DNA of 64,000 nt from Cyanobacteriota bacterium (GTDB lineage: Bacteria; Cyanobacteriota; Vampirovibrionia; Vampirovibrionales; Vampirovibrionaceae): positions 291,933 to 355,932 of the forward strand of contig JAIEMW010000004.1 in NCBI GenBank assembly GCA_019751815.1. Direction: 5' to 3'. The notes beneath the pieces are model-generated. The model was not told the DNA's origin, did not search any database, and worked only from the letters and a program-made list of their open reading frames with translations. Position 1 is the first letter of the stretch. Every line of letters starts with the position of its first letter. Positions 8,070 to 16,962 of the stretch are shown here, one piece after another. The translations under genes and the position numbers were made by a program.

Positions 8070-9208
8070 CAGGCTTTGGTGACCTCACTCGTTGCTTGAC
8101 TGAGTGCGGATTTACGAAGCATCGCTTCAATAAATGGTTCGATTTCACCGTCCATCACTCCATTGACATCGGCCGTTTCCACCTGGGTACGGTGATCTTT
8201 CACCATAGAGTAGGGGTGAAATACATAAGAGCGAATCTGACTGCCGAAATCAATATCCATCGCCTGTCCCTTGATTTGGGCCATTTTCGCCTCATGCTCT
8301 GCAATACGGCGGGCGAGCAGCTTGGATTTCAATAGTTCCATCGCAATATCTCGGTTTTGTAGTTGACTCCGCTCACGCTGACAGCGAACCACAATCCCGG
8401 ATGGCTTATGGAGCAACCGAACCGCAGTTTCTACTTTGTTGACATTTTGTCCACCTGCACCCCCGCTACGCATGGTATCCCACTCAACATCTTCAGGGCG
8501 CACCTCAATATCATTGGCACTCACCCCAGAAACCACAGGACTGACTTCGAGTGAGGCAAAGCTGGTTTGACGCTTTCCAGAAGCGTTAAAGGGAGAGATT
8601 CTCACCAGACGGTGAACCCCTTTTTCTGTTTTGGCATAGCCGTAAGCATGAGTCCCGCTCAGACGAAACGTCGTGCTTTTGATACCTGCCTCTTCACCTT
8701 CGGAAGTATCCAAAATATCGGTTTTGAAGTTTTTGGATTCTGCCCACCGTAAGTACATTCTCAGTAGCATCTGTGCCCAATCTTGCGCATCGGTGCCTCC
8801 TGCACCTGCGTTGATGGTGAGAATCGCATCTGACGGGTCATACTCACCGTCCAACAACTTTTGAAGCTCCCACCGGTCCATTTCTCGCTCCAGAGCAGCC
8901 AGTTCTTGAGCAAGCTCGCCCAAGACTTCGGCTTCTGTTTCAGGGGATTCTTCACCCAGCTCAACCATCACCTCGATATCACTGAGGCGGGTTTCCCAGT
9001 TTTTAACCAGCTCCAAGGCGGCGCGTAACTCATTGAGTTCTTGCAAGATGGTTTGGGCCTGCCCTTGATCGTTCCAAAATTCTGGGTGAATGGTTTTTTC
9101 TGCCAGCACCTCAATCCGGTGCTGTCGCTCAGGGGTATCGAGAAAGTGTCGGATACCCACGAAACGGCTGTGTAAAGCCTCAACGCGCTTTTTAACATCG
9201 AGCAACAT
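8069..9208 (-). CDS. prfB: Peptide chain release factor 2
   Basis: Recognises UGA and UAA stop codons and triggers peptide release. The 379-residue protein has the catalytic GGQ loop in [12 protein letters not shown] and the RF2-specific codon-recognition tripeptide SPF in [13 protein letters not shown]. The N-terminal helical domain is complete. The frame is continuous through [10 protein letters not shown], where most bacteria have an in-frame UGA and a +1 shift, so the autoregulatory frameshift is absent. A TAGAAT hexamer ends 7 bases before the ATG, with AGGG between them. Confidence 0.96.
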   Translation of the reverse strand: MLLDVKKRVEALHSRFVGIRHFLDTPERQHRIEVLAEKTIHPEFWNDQGQAQTILQELNELRAALELVKNWETRLSDIEVMVELGEESPETEAEVLGELAQELAALEREMDRWELQKLLDGEYDPSDAILTINAGAGGTDAQDWAQMLLRMYLRWAESKNFKTDILDTSEGEEAGIKSTTFRLSGTHAYGYAKTEKGVHRLVRISPFNASGKRQTSFASLEVSPVVSGVSANDIEVRPEDVEWDTMRSGGAGGQNVNKVETAVRLLHKPSGIVVRCQRERSQLQNRDIAMELLKSKLLARRIAEHEAKMAQIKGQAMDIDFGSQIRSYVFHPYSMVKDHRTQVETADVNGVMDGEIEPFIEAMLRKSALSQATSEVTKA

Positions 9209-9597
9209 ACCCTAAATTCTAATAAAGAAGCCGCACCCGGCGCAATCACCAAGGCGAGAAGAGCAAGCTTGCGGCCAGATATCGACAATCCTTACAACGG
9301 CTGTTATCCAGTTATAACCAGCATTTTAGCCCAGCGCTTTAAAGCGCGGTGACACGGAAAAACACCCCAAAACATCCCCAAAAACTAGACTGATTCATGC
9401 CGCCATTCCTTCATCACTCATTTTAGTGATTCATTTTTCTAATTCATCCAGGCATGGGATCTGGTTGCGAAAAAAAAAAATTACACTATTCTTTGTAAGA
9501 CCAAAAGAGAAAACTGAGTAACACGGTAGTGAGTTGAGACCCAGATACGCATTTAGGCCCTGTAAAACAGCCTCGAGCCCTAGAAAGAGCATAGCGA
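9209..9597. other. Intergenic region, no gene supported
   Basis: The region holds a perfect 14-bp palindrome GCGCTTTAAAGCGC at 9334-9347 and a small hairpin (ATCACT/AGTGAT) around 9412-9430. It also has a run of 11 A bases at 9470-9480. Short open frames on the minus strand have no recognisable features. It may hold the prfB promoter and the promoter of the small gene at 9598. Confidence 0.5.
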
Positions 9598-9885
9598 ATG
9601 AGCCTACCCTTTTTGCAAAAAATCCTGTTTGGCCAAGCCGCCCCTTCGACCTCATCATCGATTGTGCCCACCACCAGTAGCTTTATCACACCCATTAAAC
9701 CAGTTGAAGCCAGACAAGAGGGACCAAACGCCAGAAAAAACCCGTTTATGACTGCGTTAAACCAACAAAGTCCAGAATTTATGGAATCTTACGGGGTGAA
9801 CCGCCCGTTAAAACGACCCATGTTTTTGGGTTACCGTGATAACAAGGCCTTATACGGTGGCTCTCGTCTCTTTATTCTGTATTAA
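9598..9885 (+). CDS. Small hypothetical protein
   Basis: 95 residues, not recognised. The N-terminal half is rich in Ser, Thr and Pro; the C-terminal half is basic and aromatic and ends in GGSRLFILY. There is no clear signal peptide or membrane helix. A weak purine-rich stretch (AGAAAGAG) precedes the ATG. The end overlaps the convergent WYL gene by 14 bp, in keeping with the tight convergent ends elsewhere here. Overlapping minus-strand frames are the alternative. Confidence 0.45.
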   Translation: MSLPFLQKILFGQAAPSTSSSIVPTTSSFITPIKPVEARQEGPNARKNPFMTALNQQSPEFMESYGVNRPLKRPMFLGYRDNKALYGGSRLFILY

Positions 9886-10873
9886 GCCGTGCCCACAAAA
9901 TAGCGACCCGCTTGGACATTTCTCCCCGGGCAGAAGCGGGAGAAAGCACTTCGCAGAGTGGCCCGTACTTCATCAATCGGTTGAGCAAGGCCCCCACGTC
10001 ATCCGTCTTGTGTTTGACACGAAGACAGGCCACAGATCCATCAGATGCCAACGAGACAGGTTCGACTGTTTCATCAGGATAGGGACGGTAATTGCGTGCC
10101 AGACGACCACTCACCTGAAAAATAACCGAGCGCCGGCGCCCTGCCTTTTGGGCCCGAAACGGTAGTTGGCGACAGCGACGAATTTTTTCGATATTGAGGC
10201 GGACCTCTTCTTGCGTACTCCAGTCCAGGCCGACCAACTGCAATTGCCTAGCCACAATAACCACTTGACGGGGTTCTACCATCAAAGCAACTGGCGTGGC
10301 CCCTTCCACCCAATAATCAATCTCTAAGACTTGTCCTTGTCTGCAAAGACTTTGATATTGGCGCATCAGCTGTCGTTGTTGTCGAAGCAGCGGATTGGTG
10401 AAGTTCTCTGAAGCCTGCTGAATCAGTGCCACATCACTTTGATGCCTTGGAGAGAGGTACCAGGCCACACGGGCCAAAAATTGGAGCAACTGCTGATAAA
10501 ACCTTTCATCAGGGTCTTCACTCATTTGCTTCCCCAGTTGCAGTAGGGTTTGCCACGCCTCTTCGTTCAGCTGGAGCGGAAAAGGGTTTTGCAGCAATTG
10601 ATAACTAAAGCGATTGGCATTACTGGCTCTTGGGATACAGCAGCCTAAATAGCGAAGGGTGTTCATATACTTGGTGATGGTCTCATTGTTAAAACTCCGA
10701 CCAATCAGGGGGTTCTCTTCCAACGCGGTATTAATGTCTGGAATCCCGAGCGCTTGGTATTGCACCAGCCTTTGTAGCAAAAACATCACACGGTAAGCAG
10801 AAACACAAATATTATTCGCCTCAAAATCATCTCCCAATGAGACTTTTAGCGCTATGTTATTCGGCATACTCAA
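9872..10873 (-). CDS. WYL-domain transcriptional regulator, second of a tandem pair
   Basis: A 333-residue protein with an N-terminal winged-helix-like part (YRVMFLLQRLVQYQ..., residues about 27-95). The central and C-terminal region resembles WYL regulators: VLEIDYWVEGA, EPRQVVIVARQLQLVGLDWS and VRLNIEKIRRCRQL correspond to the beta-strand core that binds a ligand or nucleic acid. The PafB/PafC proteins of Actinobacteria are a similar adjacent pair. Its ATG overlaps the end of the upstream WYL gene by 4 bp (ATGA), so the two are one operon. The target genes are unknown. Confidence 0.75.
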   Translation of the reverse strand: MSMPNNIALKVSLGDDFEANNICVSAYRVMFLLQRLVQYQALGIPDINTALEENPLIGRSFNNETITKYMNTLRYLGCCIPRASNANRFSYQLLQNPFPLQLNEEAWQTLLQLGKQMSEDPDERFYQQLLQFLARVAWYLSPRHQSDVALIQQASENFTNPLLRQQRQLMRQYQSLCRQGQVLEIDYWVEGATPVALMVEPRQVVIVARQLQLVGLDWSTQEEVRLNIEKIRRCRQLPFRAQKAGRRRSVIFQVSGRLARNYRPYPDETVEPVSLASDGSVACLRVKHKTDDVGALLNRLMKYGPLCEVLSPASARGEMSKRVAILWARLNTE

Positions 10874-11901
10874 GCAGTCAGTCCTTCTTGTTCAACAGGA
10901 TAAAGGGCCTTCATCTGGGTCAAGGTATCCAAAAACTCTTGTCGTAAGCTGAGGGGCGCCTTCACTTCAAACGGCACGCCCAGAGATAGCAACTTCTGCT
11001 TGAGAACAAAGAAATTGGCATTCATCAGGCGTAACTCTAAACATGGCAGGCCTTCTTCTGTCATCCCGGCATAGAGTGACTCATCCATCCCAAGGGGTTC
11101 GATATTTTCAAGTGTGATTCCAAAAAGTCGAATCCATACCGGGTGCTGCTCGCGCATGCGGGAGATCAGTTCATCTCGAACTGCGAAGTCTTCTTGCTCT
11201 CGAACGGCTAGAATCCGGTCCAGACGAAGTGTTACCCAATTTTTGCGCCCTTGTTGCACGCCCTGTACATAGAACACTCCCTGTTGGGCATACACCCTGT
11301 CTGCCAAAAAAATCAGTGTCTTTGCCCGGTATTGATCGTGAGGTGCTGAGGCAGAGGCGTAATCAATTTCCAAAAGGTGCAAATACTGAATTGCCGATTC
11401 TAGCTGCTGGATTACCGGATCATAAGTCGCATAGTCCATATTACGAGGCCCCAGCAGTTTTTTCAGCTCTCCTTTACCCGCATTTAAGGTTGCTGGCAGC
11501 AACGCATGGTGACATAACTCACCCAGCCATCGGTTAAAAGAGAGTACATCTTTGTAGGAAAAACGGGCCTCAATCCTTGCCTTAACTTGCTTTAACAGCT
11601 CGACATCAGCTTCTGAGAGGTGAAAGCCGAAGGGATGATTATGTAGTACGAACTGGAAGCCATTAGACGGGGTAGGACGAGAAATTTCACACCCAACTGC
11701 GCGCAGTGTATTGAGGTACAGCCATATTGAATCCTCTGAAACCGCTTTCCCCAGCAAAGGATCTGCACAAAATTGGTCGTTAATAGAACCGACCGTTTGC
11801 GGCGACTCTCTAAGCCACTGAAAGATTTTATAAATCCGGTAGGCGGTCAGATTGAGCGCGGCTGTGTTTTGAGGTGGACTTTTCATGGGTCTCTCTGTCA
11901 T
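10870..11901 (-). CDS. WYL-domain transcriptional regulator, first of a tandem pair
   Basis: About 343 residues from the ATG at 11901; a TTG at 11943 and an ATG at 11886 are alternatives. The N-terminal winged-helix part (LTAYRIYKIFQWLRES, DSIWLYLNTLRAVGCEIS) parallels that of the downstream paralog. The WYL core is LLEIDYASASAP, KTLIFLADRVYAQQGVFYV and VTLRLDRILAVRE. A C-terminal region with LGVPFEVKAPLSLRQEFL resembles the WCX extension. It overlaps the next gene by 4 bp. The two proteins probably act together as a heteromeric sensor-repressor. Confidence 0.75.
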   Translation of the reverse strand: MTERPMKSPPQNTAALNLTAYRIYKIFQWLRESPQTVGSINDQFCADPLLGKAVSEDSIWLYLNTLRAVGCEISRPTPSNGFQFVLHNHPFGFHLSEADVELLKQVKARIEARFSYKDVLSFNRWLGELCHHALLPATLNAGKGELKKLLGPRNMDYATYDPVIQQLESAIQYLHLLEIDYASASAPHDQYRAKTLIFLADRVYAQQGVFYVQGVQQGRKNWVTLRLDRILAVREQEDFAVRDELISRMREQHPVWIRLFGITLENIEPLGMDESLYAGMTEEGLPCLELRLMNANFFVLKQKLLSLGVPFEVKAPLSLRQEFLDTLTQMKALYPVEQEGLTA

Positions 11902-12073
11902 TAAACATTCGAATCGTCTCTCGCTAATTTTTAGTGTATCCAATTTTAAGCAGAGATAACATCATATATTTTCGGTTTTACTAAAATTATGCGGATACTT
12001 TTCTGGGGGACGAGGCTTTACGAAACAATACAAACACGCTTACTTGGGGCATCTCTTGGATAGAATAAGAAGC

Positions 12074-12895
12074 ATGATGGGAGCCTCACTGCCAATTACC
12101 GAAATTATGCAGCACCTGCGCCAGCTATTACTGGTTGATTCCGAGCAGGAAACACCTGTGGTGCAGTCTGTTTCCCTATTTTTTTGGCAGAATATAGCCC
12201 GGTGGGTAGAACTCATCGCCCGTGCAGAAGAGCCCTTCACAGTTGCACTAGCCGGGGCTTCAGGTAGCGGTAAATCGTTTATTCGTGAAGTTCTGGTGGA
12301 CAGACTTTCCAGGCTTGGGCAAACCGCTTCATTCACACAAGATAACTATTACCGAGACTTTGAGGCGGATTTTCCCCATCTTTCTCTGGCCTCTTTTTAT
12401 GATGAGATCGATTTTGACGATCCGGCCCATATTCGCTTTGATCACCTGAGTCGTGATTTACACCGGCTGAAGGCCCACTCCTTTGGCACAACGCTCGCCA
12501 TGCCGAAACTGATTTACGGCACCCCCACCAGCAAGCCCACGATTATGCCTGAGGGGATGTCTTTTGAGGTGAGCCCTTATATCGTAACCGAAGGAATTTT
12601 CGCCTTTTACGACCCGAGTATTCTGCCTCTCTACGACATCAAAATTTTTGTCGATATCGATGAAAAAGAGCGACGGGCCCGCTGGCTGGAGCGAAACCGA
12701 CGTGAAAACCGAGGCACAACCGACAATATGTGGCAAACAACCGTCCTTTGTTTGGAAAATTTTATTCTTCCCAGCCGCGAAGTGGCCGATATTGTGCTCA
12801 ACAACAATGCCCCACAGGCAGCGGTTGAGCAATTCATTCACTCGTTACTGTTTGAGCTCTCTCAAACCGTTGCCCGGCATAAACAGGTTGCCTAA
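12074..12895 (+). CDS. Uridine kinase-like P-loop kinase
   Basis: 273 residues from the ATG at 12074; a TTG at 12044 is in frame but weaker. Residues about 75-90 contain the Walker A motif GASGSGKS. TQDNYYRDFE, EIDFDDPAHIRFDHL and VTEGIFAFYDP match the uridine kinase/phosphoribulokinase family in order. The DEKERRARWLERNRRE segment is the lid with arginines. The N-terminal 70 residues are additional to the usual family and unassigned. The substrate may be a nucleoside or another sugar alcohol. TAGAAT ends 7 bases before the ATG. The end overlaps convergent pth by 4 bp. Confidence 0.8.
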   Translation: MMGASLPITEIMQHLRQLLLVDSEQETPVVQSVSLFFWQNIARWVELIARAEEPFTVALAGASGSGKSFIREVLVDRLSRLGQTASFTQDNYYRDFEADFPHLSLASFYDEIDFDDPAHIRFDHLSRDLHRLKAHSFGTTLAMPKLIYGTPTSKPTIMPEGMSFEVSPYIVTEGIFAFYDPSILPLYDIKIFVDIDEKERRARWLERNRRENRGTTDNMWQTTVLCLENFILPSREVADIVLNNNAPQAAVEQFIHSLLFELSQTVARHKQVA

Positions 12896-13512
12896 TCGCT
12901 TTTGACGTCGTTGTTTTGGGCGGTACTCATTTGCTGATTATACCGGCTCATGGCAAGCGCCACCCCGTCTGTCAGCAAGCAATCAACTGCATCGAGAGCT
13001 TGGGTCATTACGGTTGCTAATAATTCTTCTTCAGCGGGTAAAAAGCGGCTGAGCACGTGGGAAGAGAGACTTTGCTCTTGACGGGCAGGGGCACCGATGC
13101 CTATACGAAGGCGAGGAAAACCATCTTGCCCTCCCAAGGTCTGGATAATAGACTTCATCCCGTTTTGCCCCCCTGCTGATCCCTTACTCCGAATTCTCAG
13201 CGTTCCCAGTGGCAAGGCCGCATCGTCGTAAATCACCAGGCATTGAGTCAGCGGAATTTGGTAAAACTGTAAAAGGGGCTGTACGGCTTCTCCAGAGAGA
13301 TTCATAAAAGTAGTGGGTTGCGCCAACACAACGGGAATACGATTAGGCCCCATTCCGGTGCCCACAATGGCCTTAAACTTTGACTGGCTTCGCCCTTCAA
13401 TCAAATGGCGCTTACTGTAGGCTTCCAAAGCCCGAAATCCAATGTTGTGGCGAGTATCCTGGTATTGAGCCCCTGGATTTCCCAGGCCCACAATCAGCCA
13501 TTTATTTGTCAT
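12892..13512 (-). CDS. pth: Peptidyl-tRNA hydrolase
   Basis: Releases peptides from peptidyl-tRNAs that drop off ribosomes. The 206-residue protein has the family signatures WLIVGLGNPGAQYQDTRHNIGF (catalytic His in RHNIGF), QPTTFMNLSGEAV and YDDAALPLGTLRIRSKGSAGGQNGMKS, with Asp in YDDA and the substrate-binding GGxNG. The length is slightly above the usual 190. A TACAAT hexamer about 30 bases upstream of the ATG may be its promoter. Confidence 0.97.
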   Translation of the reverse strand: MTNKWLIVGLGNPGAQYQDTRHNIGFRALEAYSKRHLIEGRSQSKFKAIVGTGMGPNRIPVVLAQPTTFMNLSGEAVQPLLQFYQIPLTQCLVIYDDAALPLGTLRIRSKGSAGGQNGMKSIIQTLGGQDGFPRLRIGIGAPARQEQSLSSHVLSRFLPAEEELLATVMTQALDAVDCLLTDGVALAMSRYNQQMSTAQNNDVKSD

Positions 13513-13784
13513 GGATTGGCGTCGACTCTTTTTTTACTGAATTGTAAAACGCGCAAAAGCGCTCAAGTATTTTGAATATGACGATTCGCAGCAATCCTCA
13601 TTGTAATACGAGGGCAATTTTAACCTTAAGATTGTTTTTATTTTCATGAAGTGTATTTACTTGCCAGTTTCTTTCACTTCACTTCTATCGATTCGCTTCT
13701 TTAGAAGAGCCCCCCTGTTCCTAACGTTCATGCCGACCCCCGCATGAGTGTGTGTGTTCTGTGTCATCGCCTTTCCAATTCTTA

Positions 13785-15065
13785 ATGAGGAGACTCACCA
13801 TTCGCGTGTTGATTTCTGCTCGGGCCGCCCTATGGGCAACGGCCGCATTATTATTATGCCGCCTTTCACTCATGGCTCTTGGTATTGAGAGTCCTTCGGC
13901 CTCGTCCGGGCTTCAGACCTTTTATAACCTCAGTGCACTGATGCTTATACCAGCACAGTGGGTCTTAACCTGTTTACAATCCTGGAATCTGTCCCCCGTA
14001 TCGGAGCCGATGATCTACCTCGGCAACGGCGGCTTGATTGAGTGGAGTGGTGTCGTCAGCGTGGTGACATTGTGTTGCTTTTTACTCATCGATACGCTCT
14101 GTCATTGGATTTTTCAGTGCCAAGTGCCCCAGTGGCTGCTGTCGTGGAGTGCCCACTACATCCATCGATCCCAAAGTCTTTCCCATTTACAAGGCGTCAA
14201 TCTGCAGCCCTATCCTGCAGTAATGCAACAAATGCCCCCTCAAATGATGCCTCCCCCCATGGCGCCTCCAATCATGCACCCAATGGCGCCCCAAATGTCA
14301 CCCCAAATGATGCCCCAGATGGCTCAGCAGCTCTATAATATCGGCTCACAGCAAGCTCCTATGGCCCCCATGACCATGGGTTACGGCAGCTTTGACGGCC
14401 AAATGAGGGAAGTCACCGTGCTGTTTTGTGATATTCGCGGATACACAAGCCTGGTGGAAAAATACCCGCCCAGTATGGTAATCCAGCAGCTAAATGAGTA
14501 CTTTTCGGCCATGACCCAAGTGATTTATCATCACCGCGGTCGTCTCGATAAGTACATTGGTGATGGATTTATGGCCTATTTTGAGCCCACAGATGGTTCA
14601 GTTGCCTCGTGTGCCCGTCATGGTGTACTTGCAGCACTGCAGATGCGGCATGTGCTGAAACAAATGAACCAACGCTGGAAGCAACAAGGCTACCCCACCC
14701 TGGATATTGGTATTGGAATTAATACGGGCCTGGTATTCGTGGGTAATATTGGTTCTCTGATGAAGATGGACTACACGATTATTGGCGATAACGTCAATCT
14801 GGCGGCCCGACTCGAACAACTGAACAAGACCTTTAAGACCCAGATCATCATCAGTGAAGCCACACATCAACTGGTGAAAGAGGTGATCCAGTCTAAATTC
14901 TTGGGCAATGTGAGTATCCGCGGAAAGCAACAAAGCGTGACTGTCTACGAAGTCAAGAGCAGCAAAGCTTTACAAACTCCAGGACATGGGCAATCTCCTG
15001 GTCAGCCCTTAATGGCGGCACACCCACCCATTGTGGGGGCACCCAGTTTTTACGGGACGAGTTAA
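13785..15065 (+). CDS. Membrane class III adenylate cyclase with Met/Pro/Gln-rich linker
   Basis: 426 residues from the ATG at 13785; an in-frame GTG at 13752 is possible. Two or three hydrophobic segments lie in residues 1-115. A striking linker of about 40 residues (about 145-185) is almost entirely Met, Pro, Gln and Ala. The class III catalytic domain follows: VLFCDIRGYTSLVEK with the first metal-binding Asp, DKYIGDGFMAYF with Lys and the second Asp, and DYTIIGDNVNLAARLEQ with the transition-state Asn and Arg. All key residues are present, so it should make cAMP. It stands alone, 88 bp upstream of a small membrane ORF and the gcv operon. Confidence 0.9.
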   Translation: MRRLTIRVLISARAALWATAALLLCRLSLMALGIESPSASSGLQTFYNLSALMLIPAQWVLTCLQSWNLSPVSEPMIYLGNGGLIEWSGVVSVVTLCCFLLIDTLCHWIFQCQVPQWLLSWSAHYIHRSQSLSHLQGVNLQPYPAVMQQMPPQMMPPPMAPPIMHPMAPQMSPQMMPQMAQQLYNIGSQQAPMAPMTMGYGSFDGQMREVTVLFCDIRGYTSLVEKYPPSMVIQQLNEYFSAMTQVIYHHRGRLDKYIGDGFMAYFEPTDGSVASCARHGVLAALQMRHVLKQMNQRWKQQGYPTLDIGIGINTGLVFVGNIGSLMKMDYTIIGDNVNLAARLEQLNKTFKTQIIISEATHQLVKEVIQSKFLGNVSIRGKQQSVTVYEVKSSKALQTPGHGQSPGQPLMAAHPPIVGAPSFYGTS

Positions 15066-15153
15066 CAATACGCCCGCTTTTTCCCTCAAGCTTTTTCCTC
15101 ACGTGCCGAAATCTTTAAATAGGGAAAAAACTATCGTTAAAGGACAATTTTCG

Positions 15154-15327
15154 ATGCGTTCAAAATTACAGGTGCCCCAAGTACAGGTAAAAGTATTGGC
15201 TGTTCGTCGCCCTGAGTTCTTATCCCTTCAAGCACTCTGGCAGGTACTAAGCCTCTATTGGCCTCTGGCTGTCCTCTGTTTCTGGTGGTCAACCGGGTTT
15301 TTGTTACCGGCGCTGAACTCTCACTGA
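15154..15327 (+). CDS. Small single-span membrane protein
   Basis: 57 residues, not recognised. A basic N-terminus is followed by a hydrophobic helix (YWPLAVLCFWWSTGFLLPAL). AAGGAC lies 8 to 13 bases before the ATG, a good ribosome-binding site. It sits between the cyclase and gcvT and ends 43 bp before the chosen gcvT start, so it may be co-transcribed with the gcv genes. Confidence 0.42.
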   Translation: MRSKLQVPQVQVKVLAVRRPEFLSLQALWQVLSLYWPLAVLCFWWSTGFLLPALNSH

Positions 15328-15370
15328 AATCTCATTGACAGGGACGGTTGCCTGTTCAACAATCAGGGGC

Positions 15371-16531
15371 ATGCAATCCGAACTCAGTACTTTATGCCAA
15401 ACACCCTTGGGCCCGCACCACCGAAGTGTCGGGGCCAAGATGGTTCCCTTTGCCGGCTGGGAAATGCCTTTGCAGTTCTCAAAAGTCAAAGAAGAGCATC
15501 TGGCCGTACGCAGTGCTGCTGGATTATTTGACATTGGCCATATGGGGCTGGTGACGCTACAACTGGACGAAGCGAGTCTAGGCGCGTTTAACGCACTGGT
15601 GCCTCAAGATTTAAGAAAACTGACCCCAGGAAAAGCCGTTTATACTCAATTTTTAAACGAGCGCGGCGGAATTATCGATGATTTGATTATCTACCGACTG
15701 CCAGAGTTAAGTGACTCTCAGCTGAGTGACGCTTTTTCTGGCTGGCTTGTTATCTGTAATGCCTCTAACACCGCAGAAGATATCGCCTGGATGCAGCAAC
15801 ACCTCAGTGTACCGCTCAAGCATCAGACACATTATACGCTGTTTGCTTTGCAAGGCCCTCATTTTTCGGCAGTTTTAGACCGCTTTGGGGTTCGCGCTGA
15901 GCAGCTACCCGCCCGTTTCCATGTGGCAGAGCTTTCTGTGAAATTACCGACCGGTGATTCTTTCTCTATTTTGGTAGCTCGTACAGGCTATACCGGAGAA
16001 GACGGCGTGGAATTGATTGTGCCCATTGCTTTTGCCAGCGTTTTCTGGGCAGCCTTGATAGAGCAAGGGGCTCCCTTGGGACTGTTGCCAATCGGTTTGG
16101 CCGCACGTGATACGCTTCGACTGGAAGCTGCATATCCGCTACACGGCCATGACATTACACCGGACTATACCCCAATTGAGGCAGGCCTTGGCTGGAGCGT
16201 GAAGTGGGCAGAAGACAACGCCTTTATTGGCAGAGATGCATTAAACACCCAAAAACAAACCGCCAACCACAAGCACTTTGTGTGTTTCAACCTGAGTGGG
16301 CGGACAATTCCGCGACAAGATGATACGATTATGTACCAAGGCAAGGCAGTTGGGGTTGTGACCAGCGGATCAATCTCGATGTCACTGGGCCATCCCATCG
16401 CAATGGGTTATGTGGATGCAAGTACGCCACACGCCCCTGGAGATATTCTCCAGATTCAAGTTCGAGATACACTGGCTGAGGCCACTATAACCTCCCGTCC
16501 GTTTTACAGCGCTAACCGTATCAAAGGATAA
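15371..16531 (+). CDS. gcvT: Aminomethyltransferase (glycine cleavage T protein)
   Basis: Transfers the methylene group from the lipoyl-bound aminomethyl intermediate to tetrahydrofolate, releasing ammonia. About 386 residues from the ATG at 15371; an in-frame TTG at 15335 is possible, and the ribosome-binding site does not decide. N-terminal MVPFAGWEMPLQF and RSAAGLFDIGHMG, central ARTGYTGEDGVELIVP and C-terminal GRTIPRQDD are family signatures; the folate-site residues lie in these segments. It is the first gene of gcvT-gcvH-gcvPA-gcvPB. No dihydrolipoamide dehydrogenase is nearby. Confidence 0.96.
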   Translation: MQSELSTLCQTPLGPHHRSVGAKMVPFAGWEMPLQFSKVKEEHLAVRSAAGLFDIGHMGLVTLQLDEASLGAFNALVPQDLRKLTPGKAVYTQFLNERGGIIDDLIIYRLPELSDSQLSDAFSGWLVICNASNTAEDIAWMQQHLSVPLKHQTHYTLFALQGPHFSAVLDRFGVRAEQLPARFHVAELSVKLPTGDSFSILVARTGYTGEDGVELIVPIAFASVFWAALIEQGAPLGLLPIGLAARDTLRLEAAYPLHGHDITPDYTPIEAGLGWSVKWAEDNAFIGRDALNTQKQTANHKHFVCFNLSGRTIPRQDDTIMYQGKAVGVVTSGSISMSLGHPIAMGYVDASTPHAPGDILQIQVRDTLAEATITSRPFYSANRIKG

Positions 16532-16550
16532 TCAATAAGGATCTCACCCC
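16524..16550 (+). promoter_or_regulatory. Duplicated ribosome-binding sequence before gcvH
   Basis: AAGGAT occurs at 16524-16529, overlapping the gcvT stop, and at 16537-16542, 8 bases before the gcvH ATG. The second copy has normal Shine-Dalgarno spacing. Confidence 0.55.
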
Positions 16551-16943
16551 ATGGCTGATTCTCACATCATTCCCGATAATGTCAAACTGACCGAAACCCA
16601 TGAATACTTACGGATTGATGATGATGACCGTGCTCGCGTGGGTATTTCTCATTTTGCGGCAGAACAGTTGGGCGACATCGTTTTTATCGAGCTGCCTGAG
16701 GTTGGACAACGCATTGAAAAGGGTGACACTTTTGGCTCCATTGAGTCTGTAAAAGCTGCTTCTGATTTGTATATGCCGGTCAGCGCGGAAGTTGTGGCCG
16801 TGAATACTCAGTTGACAGAAGAACCTGAACTCATCAACGACAACAGCTACGGGGATGGCTGGATGATTGAAATTTCTCTGAGCAATCCTGATGAGGTGAA
16901 CGAGTTGATGACCCCGGCACAGTACTCTCAAATTGCACAATAG
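16551..16943 (+). CDS. gcvH: Glycine cleavage system H protein
   Basis: Lipoyl carrier that shuttles the aminomethyl group between P, T and L proteins. 130 residues, normal for the family. The lipoylated lysine is in GSIESVKAASDLYMP (about residue 67). HEYLRIDDDD and VGISHFAAEQLGDIVFIELP match the beta-barrel core; GDGWMIEI is the C-terminal signature. It lies 19 bp after gcvT. Its TAG stop is the first base triplet of an 11-bp tandem duplication leading to gcvPA. Confidence 0.97.
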   Translation: MADSHIIPDNVKLTETHEYLRIDDDDRARVGISHFAAEQLGDIVFIELPEVGQRIEKGDTFGSIESVKAASDLYMPVSAEVVAVNTQLTEEPELINDNSYGDGWMIEISLSNPDEVNELMTPAQYSQIAQ

Positions 16944-16962
16944 TGACTAAATAGTGACTAAA
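16941..16962. repeat. Perfect 11-bp tandem duplication spanning the gcvH stop codon
   Basis: TAGTGACTAAA is present at 16941-16951 and 16952-16962, directly before the gcvPA ATG at 16963. The first TAG is the gcvH stop. A GTG in the second copy (16954) is in frame with gcvPA. Removing one copy would give a TAGTG stop-start overlap, so the duplication may have separated a formerly coupled pair. Confidence 0.93.

Noticed and set aside
9470..9480. Run of 11 A bases as a phase-variation tract
   Set aside because: It is outside any supported gene and I see no gene whose frame it would switch; it could also be a sequencing-prone site.
9431..9695. Two minus-strand frames opposite the small gene at 9598
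   Set aside because: They lack a ribosome-binding site and any domain; the plus-strand small gene fits the compact layout better, though still weakly.
15066..15370. Glycine riboswitch before gcvT
   Set aside because: Most of the stretch is a small open frame and there is no room for tandem aptamers; no conserved aptamer core was recognised.
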